A stretch of DNA of 64,000 bases from Ancrocorticia sp047602305 (GCA_047602305.1 JASGHO010000001.1:3782001-3846000), one strand, 5' to 3'. Counted from the first letter of the stretch, positions 51,098 to 60,127 are shown. Made by a program: numbers and translations. The notes: generated by a model from the sequence alone, not told the origin.

Positions 51098-51460
51098 ATG
51101 TATGGTGATGGGTCTGTTGGCACAAAGGATAGGGAAGCGGGGCCGGCTCCCGGCATGGTCCGGCGTACTGCCCATTCGGCGCGTGAAGCGATCCGCAGGA
51201 GTCCCAACGCGAATCTTGTGTATCGGACGTCTGTGGGAATTGTTGGCGGGGCAACGACTGTCCTCGGCGTAGTGCTGATGCCGCTGCCCGGACCTGGAAC
51301 CGTCATTGCGATTGGTGGGCTGGCGATACTGGCGACCGAATTCGAGTCCGGGGCGAAGGCGCGTGATGCGAGTATCAAGGGATTGAAGATGGCGACCGAA
51401 AAAACGAAGGAGTTTCTTGAGGATCGCCGGGCAAAGAAGGCGCAAAAGGCCGGAAATTAA
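51098..51460 (+). CDS. PGPGW/TIGR02611-type membrane protein
   Basis: 120 aa from ATG 51098 (the frame opens upstream but overlaps the divergent reductase gene). 'GIVGGATTVLGVVLMPLPGPGTVIAIGGLAILATEFESG' holds the P-L-P-G-P-G membrane hairpin of this actinobacterial family; a basic coiled tail follows ('KTKEFLEDRRAKKAQKAGN'). Function unknown. Confidence 0.75.
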   Translation: MYGDGSVGTKDREAGPAPGMVRRTAHSAREAIRRSPNANLVYRTSVGIVGGATTVLGVVLMPLPGPGTVIAIGGLAILATEFESGAKARDASIKGLKMATEKTKEFLEDRRAKKAQKAGN

Positions 51461-51693
51461 CTGGCAGGTCAGCTCGGTCCGGCGATGTTCTAGTTCTCGT
51501 GTGGCTGACTCCTGATTAGCTTCATCCGTGGATAACGACTTTCCAACGGTATGTCCACTCTCAGCCAACTCGTGCGCGGCGTCGGGGGATGCATCTACAT
51601 GTTATGCCTTGATGGCCGAGAGCGGTCGCAAACATCAGCTGATCGTCTAGACTCGGCAGGGTTGGCGTAGAGATGTGAGCGAACGGGGGCCAG

Positions 51694-53199
51694 ATGGACG
51701 GGCTTTTCTTCGGGACGAGCGTGTTCGTCGTCGTCGAATATGTCATCAAAATTATCGCGATCGGAGCGGTGCCGGAGAATCGGCGGCCGTCGTCGTCCAC
51801 AGCGTGGCTGCTCCTCATTCTCTTCGTTCCTGTCATCGGTGTGCCGCTGTACCTGATTCTTGGTAGTCCGTATATCAACGGGAGGCGTGCCAAAATCCAG
51901 GCGGACGTGAACCGGTTGCTGACGAAGGGCACTGATGGGCTGCCGTCGGTTCCGGAGTCGGCGGTTCTTCCGGCGGAGCTGACGGGCATTGTGGAACTGT
52001 CGCGCAAGCTCACCGCGCTGCCGATGGTCACGGGTACGAACCACGGAATCGAGATGAATTACGAGGCTGGGATCGACCGAATGACTCGGCTCGTCGAATC
52101 CGCACGCGAAACTGTGCACGTAGAGATCTATATTGTGGCTCGTGACGCGACCACCGAAGAATTCTTCCGTGCTCTTGAGGACGCGGTGAAGCGCGGGGTG
52201 AAGGTGCGCGTGCTGCTCGACCACATCGGGTCGCGCAAATACCCGGGCTTCCGGAAATTCCTCAAATGGATGACATCCGTGGGCATCGAATGGCACCTGA
52301 TGCTCCCGTTCCTGCCGCTGCGCGGGAAGATGCGCCGCATTGACCTGCGCAATCACCGCAAACTCATGGTGGTGGACGGACAGGTGGCGGTGATGGGGTC
52401 GCAAAATATGATCGAGGCACCGTACGGGAACGCGCGCAATCACCGCATTGGGCGGCGCTGGAACGACATCTCCATCGAGCTGACCGGTGAGATCGTCTCC
52501 TCGCTGGAGGCACTGTTCATGGTCGATTGGTATACCGAATCTGGCGAGGTTGTGGACATGCACGCCTATCGTGGTTTTGGCGATCCAGATGCGGCGGAAC
52601 AGCTACTCGCCTCGCGCCACGGCGACCCGCGCGACGTGGGCGGAGCAATCAACGCGCTGCAACTGATTCCCTCGGGCCCGGGATTCCATACGGAACCGAA
52701 CCTGCGCGCCTTCACCTCGCTCATGTACTTGGCGAAGCGTCGGCTTGCGATTGTCAGCCCGTATTTCGTGCCGGATGAGTCGTTCCTGGCCGCCATCACC
52801 ACTGCGGCTTTCCGCGGGGTTGAGGTGGAGCTATACGTCAGCGAGGTGTCCGATCAGTTCATGGTGGATCGCGCCCAGTCCTCGTATTACCAGGCCTTGC
52901 TTGATGCGGGTGTTCGCATCCACCTGTACCCCACGCCTGAGGTGTTACATACCAAGTGTTTCCTTGTTGACGACGAGATCGCCGTGCTCGGCTCCTCCAA
53001 CATGGACATGCGTTCGTTCGGACTCAATTACGAGATTAGCCTGCTGGCCTACGGGGGCGATGTGGTTGACCAGGTGAAACGGGTGATCGTGGAGTACGCG
53101 GCCCGTAGCGCTGTTTTGGATGCGGAGGCGTGGCCGAAGCGTTCGGTCTTCCGGCGGTATTCGGAGTCGGTGATGCGGCTGACGTCGGCGTTGCAGTAG
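51694..53199 (+). CDS. cls: Cardiolipin synthase
   Basis: A 501-aa phospholipase-D-type Cls. Two N-terminal membrane helices (about 5-25 and 35-57), then two HKD catalytic motifs: 'NHRKLMVVDGQVAVMGSQNM' and 'HTKCFLVDDEIAVLGSSNMDMRSFGLNYEI'. It condenses phosphatidylglycerol to cardiolipin in the membrane. The 3' end and about 50 bases beyond it are repeated after hipBA. Confidence 0.94.
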   Translation: MDGLFFGTSVFVVVEYVIKIIAIGAVPENRRPSSSTAWLLLILFVPVIGVPLYLILGSPYINGRRAKIQADVNRLLTKGTDGLPSVPESAVLPAELTGIVELSRKLTALPMVTGTNHGIEMNYEAGIDRMTRLVESARETVHVEIYIVARDATTEEFFRALEDAVKRGVKVRVLLDHIGSRKYPGFRKFLKWMTSVGIEWHLMLPFLPLRGKMRRIDLRNHRKLMVVDGQVAVMGSQNMIEAPYGNARNHRIGRRWNDISIELTGEIVSSLEALFMVDWYTESGEVVDMHAYRGFGDPDAAEQLLASRHGDPRDVGGAINALQLIPSGPGFHTEPNLRAFTSLMYLAKRRLAIVSPYFVPDESFLAAITTAAFRGVEVELYVSEVSDQFMVDRAQSSYYQALLDAGVRIHLYPTPEVLHTKCFLVDDEIAVLGSSNMDMRSFGLNYEISLLAYGGDVVDQVKRVIVEYAARSAVLDAEAWPKRSVFRRYSESVMRLTSALQ

Positions 53200-53250
53200 G
53201 GCTCTCGGCGTTAGGCGAGGGTTTGTGTAGCAGAGCTGGGCTGCTTGTGG
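53188..53250 (+). repeat. Direct repeat, left copy (includes the cls 3' end)
   Basis: GCGTTGCAGTAGGG and the following bases to 53250 recur at 55097-55157. The first 37 positions differ at only two; the remainder is imperfect, ending in GGGCTGCTTG-y-GG. Confidence 0.8.
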
Positions 53251-53553
53251 CAGTTGTTTGTGACAGTTGTGTTGATGCAGTTGGTTTTCTAACTGGGCAC
53301 GAGAGCGTTCTCCGTGCCTTATACGGCACACATATCGCTGTGGAGCCCACTTGGAATCCGGAATCAACGAGAGATCCGCTGTTAAGTAGTGCTGTTGAGA
53401 TGCCTCGATAGTTATTATGCGCGCTTTCATCTACTCAATAGCGCCGTGATAACGTACCCGCTAATTTCGCGAAAGCAGCTTCTTATGTTCAAGATTCTAT
53501 CCATAACTACCCGTAAAGGATAGGATGCTGAATATAGCGGAGGAAGGCAAAGG
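53251..53553. promoter_or_regulatory. hipBA promoter region with HipB-like site
   Basis: About 300 bases, AT-richer toward the right. CTATCC (53497-53502) and GGATAG (53518-53523) make an inverted pair with a 15-base spacer. E. coli HipB binds TATCC-N8-GGATA, so this may be a wider variant. A good ribosome site, GGAGGAAGG (53539-53547), precedes hipB. Confidence 0.45.
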
Positions 53554-53841
53554 ATGGTTGGTTACCGGATCGACAGAGAGCTGGCCGAGTTCGGCGAGCA
53601 TATACGAGGATGGCGTATGGTGCTCGGCCTAACGGCGCAGCAGGTTTCCGAACGCGCGAGTATCAGCCGAGTGACGCTGCGTAAGATCGAAGCGGGTGAT
53701 GCAAGCGTTAGCTTCCGCAATGTGGCGCAAGTTCTTCGCGCGCTCGGCCTCTTGGAGAAAGCTGTCGATGCCATCGACCCGCTGGAGACCGACCTTGGCA
53801 GACTGCGCGCAGGGCATCTCACAAAGAAGCGTGCAAGATGA
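53554..53841 (+). CDS. hipB: HipB-like HTH antitoxin
   Basis: 95 aa with an XRE helix-turn-helix: 'IRGWRMVLGLTAQQVSERASISRVTLRKIEAGDASVSFRNVAQVLRALGL'. It overlaps hipA by 4 bases, the usual arrangement. It should bind and neutralise HipA and repress the operon. Confidence 0.9.
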   Translation: MVGYRIDRELAEFGEHIRGWRMVLGLTAQQVSERASISRVTLRKIEAGDASVSFRNVAQVLRALGLLEKAVDAIDPLETDLGRLRAGHLTKKRAR

Positions 53842-55079
53842 CGACGGTCGAGGTGGTCACCGAAGTGGCCGGGCAAAATCGGTTGGTTGGCCAGGCATAT
53901 GTCACGCGAGGGCGGCGAGGCGAGATCTCGACGACTTTCATCTACGATCCCTCGTACATTAGCGAAGACGGAACCAATATCGATCCGGCTTTGGTGCTCG
54001 ATCCCGGGGCGCAACATCAGGCCGGACTTCTTCGTGCATTTGCCGACAGTGCCCCAGATCGATGGGGACGTAACCTCCTCAACAAGGCGGAGCGGCTGAA
54101 GGCTCGTGATGAAGGTCGAGTTCCGCGCAGACTTGATGATCTCGACTATCTTCTCGGGGTGAGTGATGACACCCGTCAAGGTGCCTTGCGCTTTCGATTG
54201 ACGGGAACTGATGTTTTTATGGGCCCACCTTCACGAGTGCCGAAGCTTGTTTCGCTTCCCAAACTTCTTCATGCCAGTGATGAACTCGCATCCGATGGCG
54301 AGTATGCAACTGCAGTCAAGCAACTCCTGGAAACTGGAACTACGGGTCTTGGGGGAGCCCGTCCGAAGGCATCAGTACGCTTTGACGAGGGAAGTTTGGC
54401 GATCGCCAAATTCCCACATTCAAGTGATCAATGGGACGTTATGGCGTGGGAAGCAACCACGCTTGATCTAATGGGCTCTGTTGGCATTCAAACTCCCGTG
54501 CATCAACTAACTCGGATAGCAGAGCGGAGCGTACTTCTGCTCCGGAGATTTGATCGCGGAGCTCAGGGCCAACGCCTCGGCTACATTAGTGCATTGACAG
54601 CGCTCGGTGCTTCTGACGGTGATCACCTTGACTACGTCGATATCGGAGAAGCCGTGCGAGATCTCTCTTCCTCTCCCAAACATGATCTACGTGAGCTTTT
54701 CGACCGCGTTGTTGTCAATGTTACCCTTGGGAATACTGACGATCACCTTCGCAACCACGGCTTCCTGTTGGAGAAGAACATGTGGCGTCTGAGTCCAGTG
54801 TTTGACGTCAATCCGAATCCGGACCTGAGTCAGGCGCGTGCTACCTCCATTGCAGGAGCTGACATGTATCCCGATGAGATTGATGGATTGCTAGCGTTAG
54901 CAGATGACTTCGGATTGACGGGTTCTGAGGCGCGTGAACGGATGGGACGTATCGTTGCCACCTTGACCAACTGGCACACGAGGGCAAAGGCGAATGGCAT
55001 ACGCGAGCGTGAAATAACGATGATGGCAGAGTCGATCGTCCCACGTTTGGAGGCGGTTGGCGCAGCGGGCGGACTCTGA
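53838..55079 (+). CDS. hipA: HipA-family serine/threonine kinase toxin
   Basis: 413 aa. 'TTGLGGARPKASVRFDEGSLAIAKFP' is the ATP-binding segment, 'VVNVTLGNTDDHLRNHGFL' the catalytic loop with Asp and Asn, and 'LSPVFDVNPNP' the metal-binding DFG-like Asp. Family toxins phosphorylate glutamyl-tRNA synthetase or related targets and drive dormancy. All key residues seem present. The pair is flanked by direct repeats of the cls end. Confidence 0.92.
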   Translation: MTTVEVVTEVAGQNRLVGQAYVTRGRRGEISTTFIYDPSYISEDGTNIDPALVLDPGAQHQAGLLRAFADSAPDRWGRNLLNKAERLKARDEGRVPRRLDDLDYLLGVSDDTRQGALRFRLTGTDVFMGPPSRVPKLVSLPKLLHASDELASDGEYATAVKQLLETGTTGLGGARPKASVRFDEGSLAIAKFPHSSDQWDVMAWEATTLDLMGSVGIQTPVHQLTRIAERSVLLLRRFDRGAQGQRLGYISALTALGASDGDHLDYVDIGEAVRDLSSSPKHDLRELFDRVVVNVTLGNTDDHLRNHGFLLEKNMWRLSPVFDVNPNPDLSQARATSIAGADMYPDEIDGLLALADDFGLTGSEARERMGRIVATLTNWHTRAKANGIREREITMMAESIVPRLEAVGAAGGL

Positions 55080-55096
55080 TCTTTCTGTCGATGCCA

Positions 55097-55157
55097 GCGT
55101 TGCAGTAGGGTTCTCGGCGCTAGGCGAGGGTTTTTGGCGGAGCGGGGCTGCTTGCGG
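55097..55157 (+). repeat. Direct repeat, right copy, after hipA
   Basis: Matches 53188-53250, including the last codons and stop of cls (GCGTTGCAGTAGGG), although no cls coding sequence precedes it here. See the finding on hipBA insertion. Confidence 0.8.
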
Positions 55158-55198
55158 AGGTGGCTGATGCGAGCGTGCGGTGTGGAGGCTGTCGCCCA

Positions 55199-55648
55199 CT
55201 ACGTCAGGATGACCACCGGCGTCAGCGCCAAGGCGCCGAGCCCGAGGATCGAGGGCGGCCCGGCCCACCACGCGATGCGCCTCTGTTCGACCTTGCCAGC
55301 CCCAGCTGATCGCAACTTTTCTTGCCATGATGAGTAGCTGCCATACTCGGTGGGTATAACCGCAAAAGTCAAAGGTGCATAGAGGAGCATCGCGGGGACG
55401 GTAAGGAGCAGGGTTACGAGCGGGCGATCAAAAGGCGCTGCCAACGATCCCAAACCAAAGGCGAGAAGGCAGTACAGGACGAGAGCCGCAGTCGAAAAAA
55501 GAAATGACAAGAGGCCGGTCCAGCTGCCCCACCGGCGTGCGCGCGCAACCCACCAGGTGGCTAGGCGCTGTTCAGAGCCATACCGGACGTCAAACAGGAT
55601 GCACCATCCGAAGATGCCGCCATACGTCAGCACTACAACGACCCACAC
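55199..55648 (-). CDS. Four-helix membrane protein
   Basis: 149 aa, GTG start at 55648 with GAGGAAG upstream. Hydrophobic segments at about residues 2-20, 43-68, 78-100 and 130-149; polar loop 'IPTEYGSYSSWQEKLRSAG'. No known domain seen. Its relation to its neighbours is unclear. Confidence 0.65.
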   Translation of the reverse strand: MWVVVVLTYGGIFGWCILFDVRYGSEQRLATWWVARARRWGSWTGLLSFLFSTAALVLYCLLAFGLGSLAAPFDRPLVTLLLTVPAMLLYAPLTFAVIPTEYGSYSSWQEKLRSAGAGKVEQRRIAWWAGPPSILGLGALALTPVVILT

Positions 55649-55743
55649 AACGCTTCCTCATCCGGTTCTTTCTTCAGTTGTCTCTCGGCGCTATAGCAGC
55701 GGAGAAACGTTCAGTGACGATTGTTTATCGGAACCGCCCGTGT

Positions 55744-56079
55744 CTATCGGAACTGCGCGACGGCCTCGTTGAACTTGTCCAGGAATGCTTCTTCGCCCAA
55801 GGTGTTGATCTTGAAGAGGAAAGCCTCGCTCCCACCTGAGGTTACGGCGTTGACGACCAGATCTGTGCCCTGTCCGGTGACCATGACACTAAGACTCACT
55901 CGGTTGCTTCCCACGAGGCTGTACCGCTCGAACACTAACAGTGCGACCTGCACATCGCCCACGTTGTAGACGATTTCCTCTTCAAGTGACGCCGATGCGC
56001 TCCCGTCGATGATCTCGTCGCGAATATAACTGATGAAGCGCCCAAAATCGCCCCGGATTCTTGTGCCTGTCTGTGCCAT
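55744..56079 (-). CDS. DUF6054-like small protein
   Basis: 111 aa from ATG 56079 (GTG 56106 also in frame; GGAAGG supports the ATG). 'ASASLEEEIVYNVGDVQVALLVFERYSLVGSNRVSLSVMVTGQGTDLVVNAVTSGGSEAFLFKINTLGEEAFLDKF' matches what I recall of DUF6054 proteins, a small alpha/beta family of unknown role in Gram-positives. No signal peptide. Confidence 0.65.
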   Translation of the reverse strand: MAQTGTRIRGDFGRFISYIRDEIIDGSASASLEEEIVYNVGDVQVALLVFERYSLVGSNRVSLSVMVTGQGTDLVVNAVTSGGSEAFLFKINTLGEEAFLDKFNEAVAQFR

Positions 56080-56294
56080 GTTGTCTGCCTTCCAGAACTC
56101 AGCCACATACTGGTGTGGCTCCTGCTTCCAAGCCTACAAGCCCCGCACGGAGGTTAAGCGGATAAGGGGAGAACTGCACTGTGATGGCAACCCGTGCAGC
56201 CGCGCAGGATCCATCTTCGTCAGCACGGCGAGAAGCTCGCCACGTTCACTTCCCTGGCTCCGAAGTTCGCGCCACACGTTTGTAGACTAGCTGG

Positions 56295-56423
56295 GTGACT
56301 TTCTCGCTCCGCAGTATGTCTGCCCCTCACGATGTCGTTTCGTCAGTTGTCTCGGATTTGGACGACGACGGCGTCGCGACCCCCGGTTTTCGATCGGCTC
56401 ACCTTCAGGCGGTTGCCGTATGA
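56295..56423 (+). CDS. Candidate 42-aa leaderless ORF coupled to the MFS gene
   Basis: GTG 56295 stands 6 bases after a -10-like TAGACT (56283-56288), so transcription would start at or next to the start codon. The ORF encodes VTFSLRSMSAPHDVVSSVV... and ends with TGA overlapping the MFS start (ATGA at 56420-56423). No homologue recognised. It may only serve to bring ribosomes to the MFS gene, which lacks a clear ribosome site of its own. Confidence 0.4.
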   Translation: MTFSLRSMSAPHDVVSSVVSDLDDDGVATPGFRSAHLQAVAV

Positions 56424-57613
56424 GCGCGGCTGGGAATCGTGGCGGTGCTAGAGACAATGGGCAGGACAACGGGGAGCGCTTGCTCGCGCAGGTGACCTCG
56501 CTGGTGTGGAGCCTGCAGTTTGCCCTGTTGAGCCCGTCGCTCGCACTATTTCTCTCCTCAAGTCTTGGGGCGGACGAGGGCAAGGTTGGCCTTATTCTCG
56601 CGCTTTTTCATACCAGCGGGTTCATCTCTTCCCTCGTCATTCCTGTGATGGCGGACCGGCGCAACGACTACCTCAAGGTGATGACGGCCTGCGGAGTGTC
56701 CGCGATCGCCATGGCCGCGACGCTCTATTTTGTGACGTCACTGCCGCTTGCGGCCATTGTTCTCGTGACGCTTGGAGGCCCCGCCGGCGTGGGCGGTTCG
56801 CTGCTGTTTGCCCACCTGAACTCTGCGGGCTTCGGGGTCTCGGCGGTGATGGGGGCTCGCGCCATGATGTCCGTGGCCTGGGTGGCGGGCCCGCCATTGG
56901 CCATGCTTTTAGCGCGAGTCGCTGGAGTTCGTTCGGTTCTGGGTGCGATGATGGCGGTCTCGGTGACCGGAATCGTTCTGGTGACGGTGATGCGTCGTCG
57001 TCGGCGAAAGAGCGAAGCCGGGGCGCGCAAACGGAAGGACAAAGAATCGTCCGAGGGGCTCCCGCTCGGCCGCCTCGCCATGGTGATGGTGGCCTTCGTT
57101 TTCTTCGGCGCGGCGAACTCGGCAATGACCGCTTCCATGACAATCTTTACCGTTAACAGTCTCGGACTTGACGTGGTGTGGGGTGGTGTGGCGCTCGCGG
57201 TGGCCGCCGCCATCGAGGTGCCGTCGCTGCTGCTTCTGGGCCGGCTGTCGTCCCGCTTCTCGCCCATCCAGCTGCTGGTTGCGGGCGGAATCTCGGGGAT
57301 TCTGTTCTTCGCGTCAATGACGATGGTGAGTGGCGTCCCGGCGCTTCTCGCCGCTCAGCTGCTCAACGCGTGGTTCGTGGCGTCGGTTAACGGCGTGGGC
57401 CTCACCTGGTTCATGGATATCATTCCGCGTCCGGGCCTCGCCTCGGGCCTTTTCTCCAACGCCTATCGGGTGGGATCCATTACGTCTGGAGGCATCATCG
57501 CTGTTGCTGGAACGTCGCTGGGATACCACGGAATGTTTCTCGTGTGCGTGTCGGTGATTACGGTGGCGGTGGTGATCGTCCTGATGGCGGGCCGCCGAGC
57601 GCCGCGCGGCTGA
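56420..57613 (+). CDS. MFS transporter, SetA-like sugar efflux type
   Basis: 397 aa with about twelve membrane helices. 'IPVMADRRNDYLKVM' is the MFS loop 2-3 motif; a basic cytoplasmic loop of about 30 residues ('RRRRRKSEAGARKRKDKESS') lies in the middle. The arrangement 'PSLALFLSSSLGADEGKVGLILALFHTSGF' and 'LNAWFVASVNGVGLTWFMDIIP...GLASGLFSNAYRVGSITSGGIIAVAGT' is like the SetA sugar-efflux group. Substrate unknown. It is translationally coupled to the 42-aa ORF. Confidence 0.82.
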   Translation: MSAAGNRGGARDNGQDNGERLLAQVTSLVWSLQFALLSPSLALFLSSSLGADEGKVGLILALFHTSGFISSLVIPVMADRRNDYLKVMTACGVSAIAMAATLYFVTSLPLAAIVLVTLGGPAGVGGSLLFAHLNSAGFGVSAVMGARAMMSVAWVAGPPLAMLLARVAGVRSVLGAMMAVSVTGIVLVTVMRRRRRKSEAGARKRKDKESSEGLPLGRLAMVMVAFVFFGAANSAMTASMTIFTVNSLGLDVVWGGVALAVAAAIEVPSLLLLGRLSSRFSPIQLLVAGGISGILFFASMTMVSGVPALLAAQLLNAWFVASVNGVGLTWFMDIIPRPGLASGLFSNAYRVGSITSGGIIAVAGTSLGYHGMFLVCVSVITVAVVIVLMAGRRAPRG

Positions 57614-57706
57614 GCTACTGGCTGGCCTGCAAGCGAGGGCGCCGCGCGACTGGCGGCCGCTTCCCGCTGCGACTGATCGTGTCTCCCGTGGCATATTGAA
57701 CGCCGA

Positions 57707-57762
57707 TGGCGGCGAGAGCGAGTTGAGTGCCAATAATGGCATACAGCTCGCTCTCACCGCCA
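57707..57762. terminator. Bidirectional hairpin between MFS and tenA
   Basis: TGGCGG-c-GAGAGCGAG (57707-57722) pairs with CTCGCTCTC-a-CCGCCA (57747-57762), one mismatch; an inner TGCCA/TGGCA stem tops it. It lies between the two convergent genes. Confidence 0.75.
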
Positions 57763-57780
57763 CAAATTCACGCCTCGCTG

Positions 57781-58458
57781 CTACCCAACCGAGGTATCCC
57801 AGCGCTGAAGCTCATAGGAGCGGGCCCAGAACTGCTCCTCGTACCAGGTGGCGGCAATGAAGGCGTCGAGCATCGCGCTGCGGACTTCTTCCGTGGCTTC
57901 GGAGGCGGCGGCGTCCATGATGGCGATTGCCTGGCGGGTCGACTCTTGGAACACCGGGTCTCCGTAGGCTGCCGCCCAGTGTCCGAACGGATGATCCGTG
58001 ATACCTGCAGCGGTTGCTGCGAGCCGCTCGCCGACATCCGCGTACACCCAGAAACACGGAAGAACCGCGGCAACCCCGACCGCATACGGCTCGTAAGCCA
58101 CCGCCGTCTGCAACATGTTGGCGTAGGCGCGAGTGGTGGGGGAGGCTGCGGAAGAGCGCGGCAACGAAGAGAGCCGCGGGTCAGCGAAGAGCGAGGCGTG
58201 CATGCCCACCTCGGCGGCCACCGCCCCGCCGGAACTCTTCACCCAGAACGCCGCGTCCTCCAGCGAGGGCGCTCGGGTTCCCAGCATCGCCAGTGCTCGC
58301 GCGTAGCCGCGCAGATAGAAATCGTCCTGGACGATGTACTCGACGAACCGCTCTGGATCGAGGGTTCCGTCCGCGAGTTCGACGAGCAGCGGCAGTTTGT
58401 CGATGCGTGCGCGGATCTCGGCCGTTGCCTCCCACGCCTTGTCACTGAATTTCTGCAT
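57781..58458 (-). CDS. tenA: TenA/thiaminase II family protein
   Basis: TenA (225 aa) hydrolyses aminopyrimidine breakdown products so that HMP can be reused. 'YIVQDDFYLRGYARALAMLG' (catalytic region), 'AYEPYAVGVAAVLPCFWVYADVGERLA' with the active cysteine segment shifted, and 'FIAATWYEEQFWARSYE' (Tyr/Glu pair) are typical. It is the last gene of the thi cluster. Confidence 0.92.
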   Translation of the reverse strand: MQKFSDKAWEATAEIRARIDKLPLLVELADGTLDPERFVEYIVQDDFYLRGYARALAMLGTRAPSLEDAAFWVKSSGGAVAAEVGMHASLFADPRLSSLPRSSAASPTTRAYANMLQTAVAYEPYAVGVAAVLPCFWVYADVGERLAATAAGITDHPFGHWAAAYGDPVFQESTRQAIAIMDAAASEATEEVRSAMLDAFIAATWYEEQFWARSYELQRWDTSVG

Positions 58459-58530
58459 AATGTATCCCTTTCTTTATGAGTAGTGGCTACCGCAGCGGCG
58501 GCAGCGCCAAATAAGGCGGTAAGCCCCGCC

Positions 58531-59376
58531 TCATAGCCACTGGTTCACCAGGTGATTGACCGGCCCGTGGCCGGATTCGGGATGGCGGCTCAGCTGCCAC
58601 CCCGCGCCGGAGACGATGGCGCGTTGCAGATAGTCCCGCGCACTTTCGACGGCGGCCCGTGACACCCCGCCCGCCCGAGTGTCCCCGGCGAGTGCCGCGC
58701 TCGCGGCGATCGCCGAGCTGAGCGTGCACCCGGTTCCGTGCGTGTTTCGGGTTCGCACACGTGGACTTATGAATCGGACGACGCCGTCGCCGCTGGCCAG
58801 GACGTCGGTGAGCAGGTCGTCGTCCAAGTGCCCGCCTTTGACGAGGGCCGCGCGAGCGCCCGCTTCGACGAGAGCGGCGGCCTGGTGTTCGAGATCCTCG
58901 GCGCTCCTCGCGACAGTCACCTTGTCCCCAAGCAGTACGGCGGCCTCGGGAAGATTCGGCGTGACGATGTCTGCCAATCGGGCGAGCCTGGTGCGGATGG
59001 TTTCGATGGCGTCCTCGGCGAGCAGACGATCACCGGAGGTGGCCACCATGACCGGGTCGAGCACGATGAGTCCGAAATCGTCTCGCCGTTCCTCCAACAG
59101 ATCGGCGACGGCGTTTGCCACCGCCGCGTTGGAGAGCATGCCGAGTTTGGTGGCGGCAACGGGGAGGTCATCGATGACGGCTTCGATCTGGTCGTGGACG
59201 AGTACAGGATCAACGGCGACGGCTGCGCGCACACCCTGCGTATTCTGCACGGTGAGTCCGGCGAGAGCAGCCGCGCCGTAGGTTCCGAGAGCGGAGAAGG
59301 TTTTGAGGTCTGCTTGAATTCCGGCGCCGCCGCTGGGGTCGGAGCCGGCGATGCTTAACACAACTGGCGGTTGCAT
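58531..59376 (-). CDS. thiD: Hydroxymethylpyrimidine/phosphomethylpyrimidine kinase
   Basis: ThiD (281 aa) phosphorylates HMP twice. 'VVLSIAGSDPSGGAGIQADLKTFSALGTYGAAALAGLTVQNTQGV' and 'TRNTHGTGCTLSSAIAASAALAG' (anion hole and catalytic Asp-type motif) are diagnostic. ATG 59376 (MQPPVVLSIAG) is the natural start; the frame upstream is the thiE spacer. Confidence 0.95.
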   Translation of the reverse strand: MQPPVVLSIAGSDPSGGAGIQADLKTFSALGTYGAAALAGLTVQNTQGVRAAVAVDPVLVHDQIEAVIDDLPVAATKLGMLSNAAVANAVADLLEERRDDFGLIVLDPVMVATSGDRLLAEDAIETIRTRLARLADIVTPNLPEAAVLLGDKVTVARSAEDLEHQAAALVEAGARAALVKGGHLDDDLLTDVLASGDGVVRFISPRVRTRNTHGTGCTLSSAIAASAALAGDTRAGGVSRAAVESARDYLQRAIVSGAGWQLSRHPESGHGPVNHLVNQWL

Positions 59377-59455
59377 GGTCACTTCTTTCGTGTGGTTGTG
59401 CAGGTAGGTAAGGCGAGGATGGCGAGAGGATTGAAGCTGCGGAGCACGGGACGAA

Positions 59456-60127
59456 TCACCACAGGGACAGCAGCCGGGTGGCAGCTTCCCGGGGATCTGG
59501 CGCAGTCGCAATGGCCGATACGACGCAGATTCCGTCAAATCCGACGTCAATCACCGAGCGCGCGTTCGTCGCATTGATTCCACCGATGGCGACGGTGTGG
59601 ACGTGTCCGGTGGCCTTCCGGACAAGGAAACCGGCGCCGTTCGGCCCGAGTGCCGGATCGGTGTCCGTCTTGGTGGGGGTGGGCCAGATGGGACCGATGC
59701 CGACGACGTCGGCCGTTGCCTCGGCAAGCTCTGCCTCCAGTTGGTCTGCGTCCGAGATCGACAGCCCGATGAGCAGGTCGTTTCCGAGGCGCCGCCGGGA
59801 CTCTCGAACATCGCCATCCGACTGCCCCTGATGGAAGTGCAGTCCGAGTTCTTCGGCCACGTCGAGTCTGTCATTGACGACGAGTGCCGCTCGCCGACCC
59901 GACTGGTCATAGGCGCGTTCTGCAGCCTCGACACAGGCCTGCGTGAGAGCGAGGAACTCGCTGTCCGGCAGGGATTTGTCCCGGATCTGCACTACTCCGC
60001 ATCCGCCGAGAATCGCCTGCTCCACCGTCCACGGCACTCGCTCCGGGCCACCGCTCAGATCGGTGTCGGTGACGAAGTACAGTCGCCAATCCACAGCATC
60101 CGCGATGCCTGAAACTGCCGTTGTCAT
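59456..60127 (-). CDS. thiE: Thiamine-phosphate synthase
   Basis: ThiE (223 aa) joins HMP-diphosphate and thiazole phosphate. 'RLYFVTDTDLSGG', 'VQIRDKSLPDSEFLAL', 'VVNDRLDVAEELGLHFHQGQSD', 'IGLSISDADQLEAEL' and 'VGIGPIWPTPTKTDTDPALG' are the family motifs. It overlaps the thiM stop by 4 bases. Confidence 0.95.
   Translation of the reverse strand: MTTAVSGIADAVDWRLYFVTDTDLSGGPERVPWTVEQAILGGCGVVQIRDKSLPDSEFLALTQACVEAAERAYDQSGRRAALVVNDRLDVAEELGLHFHQGQSDGDVRESRRRLGNDLLIGLSISDADQLEAELAEATADVVGIGPIWPTPTKTDTDPALGPNGAGFLVRKATGHVHTVAIGGINATNARSVIDVGFDGICVVSAIATAPDPREAATRLLSLW

Noticed and set aside
51461..51693. A gene between the PGPGW protein and cls
   Set aside because: The short frames here have no ribosome site, family pattern or start context.
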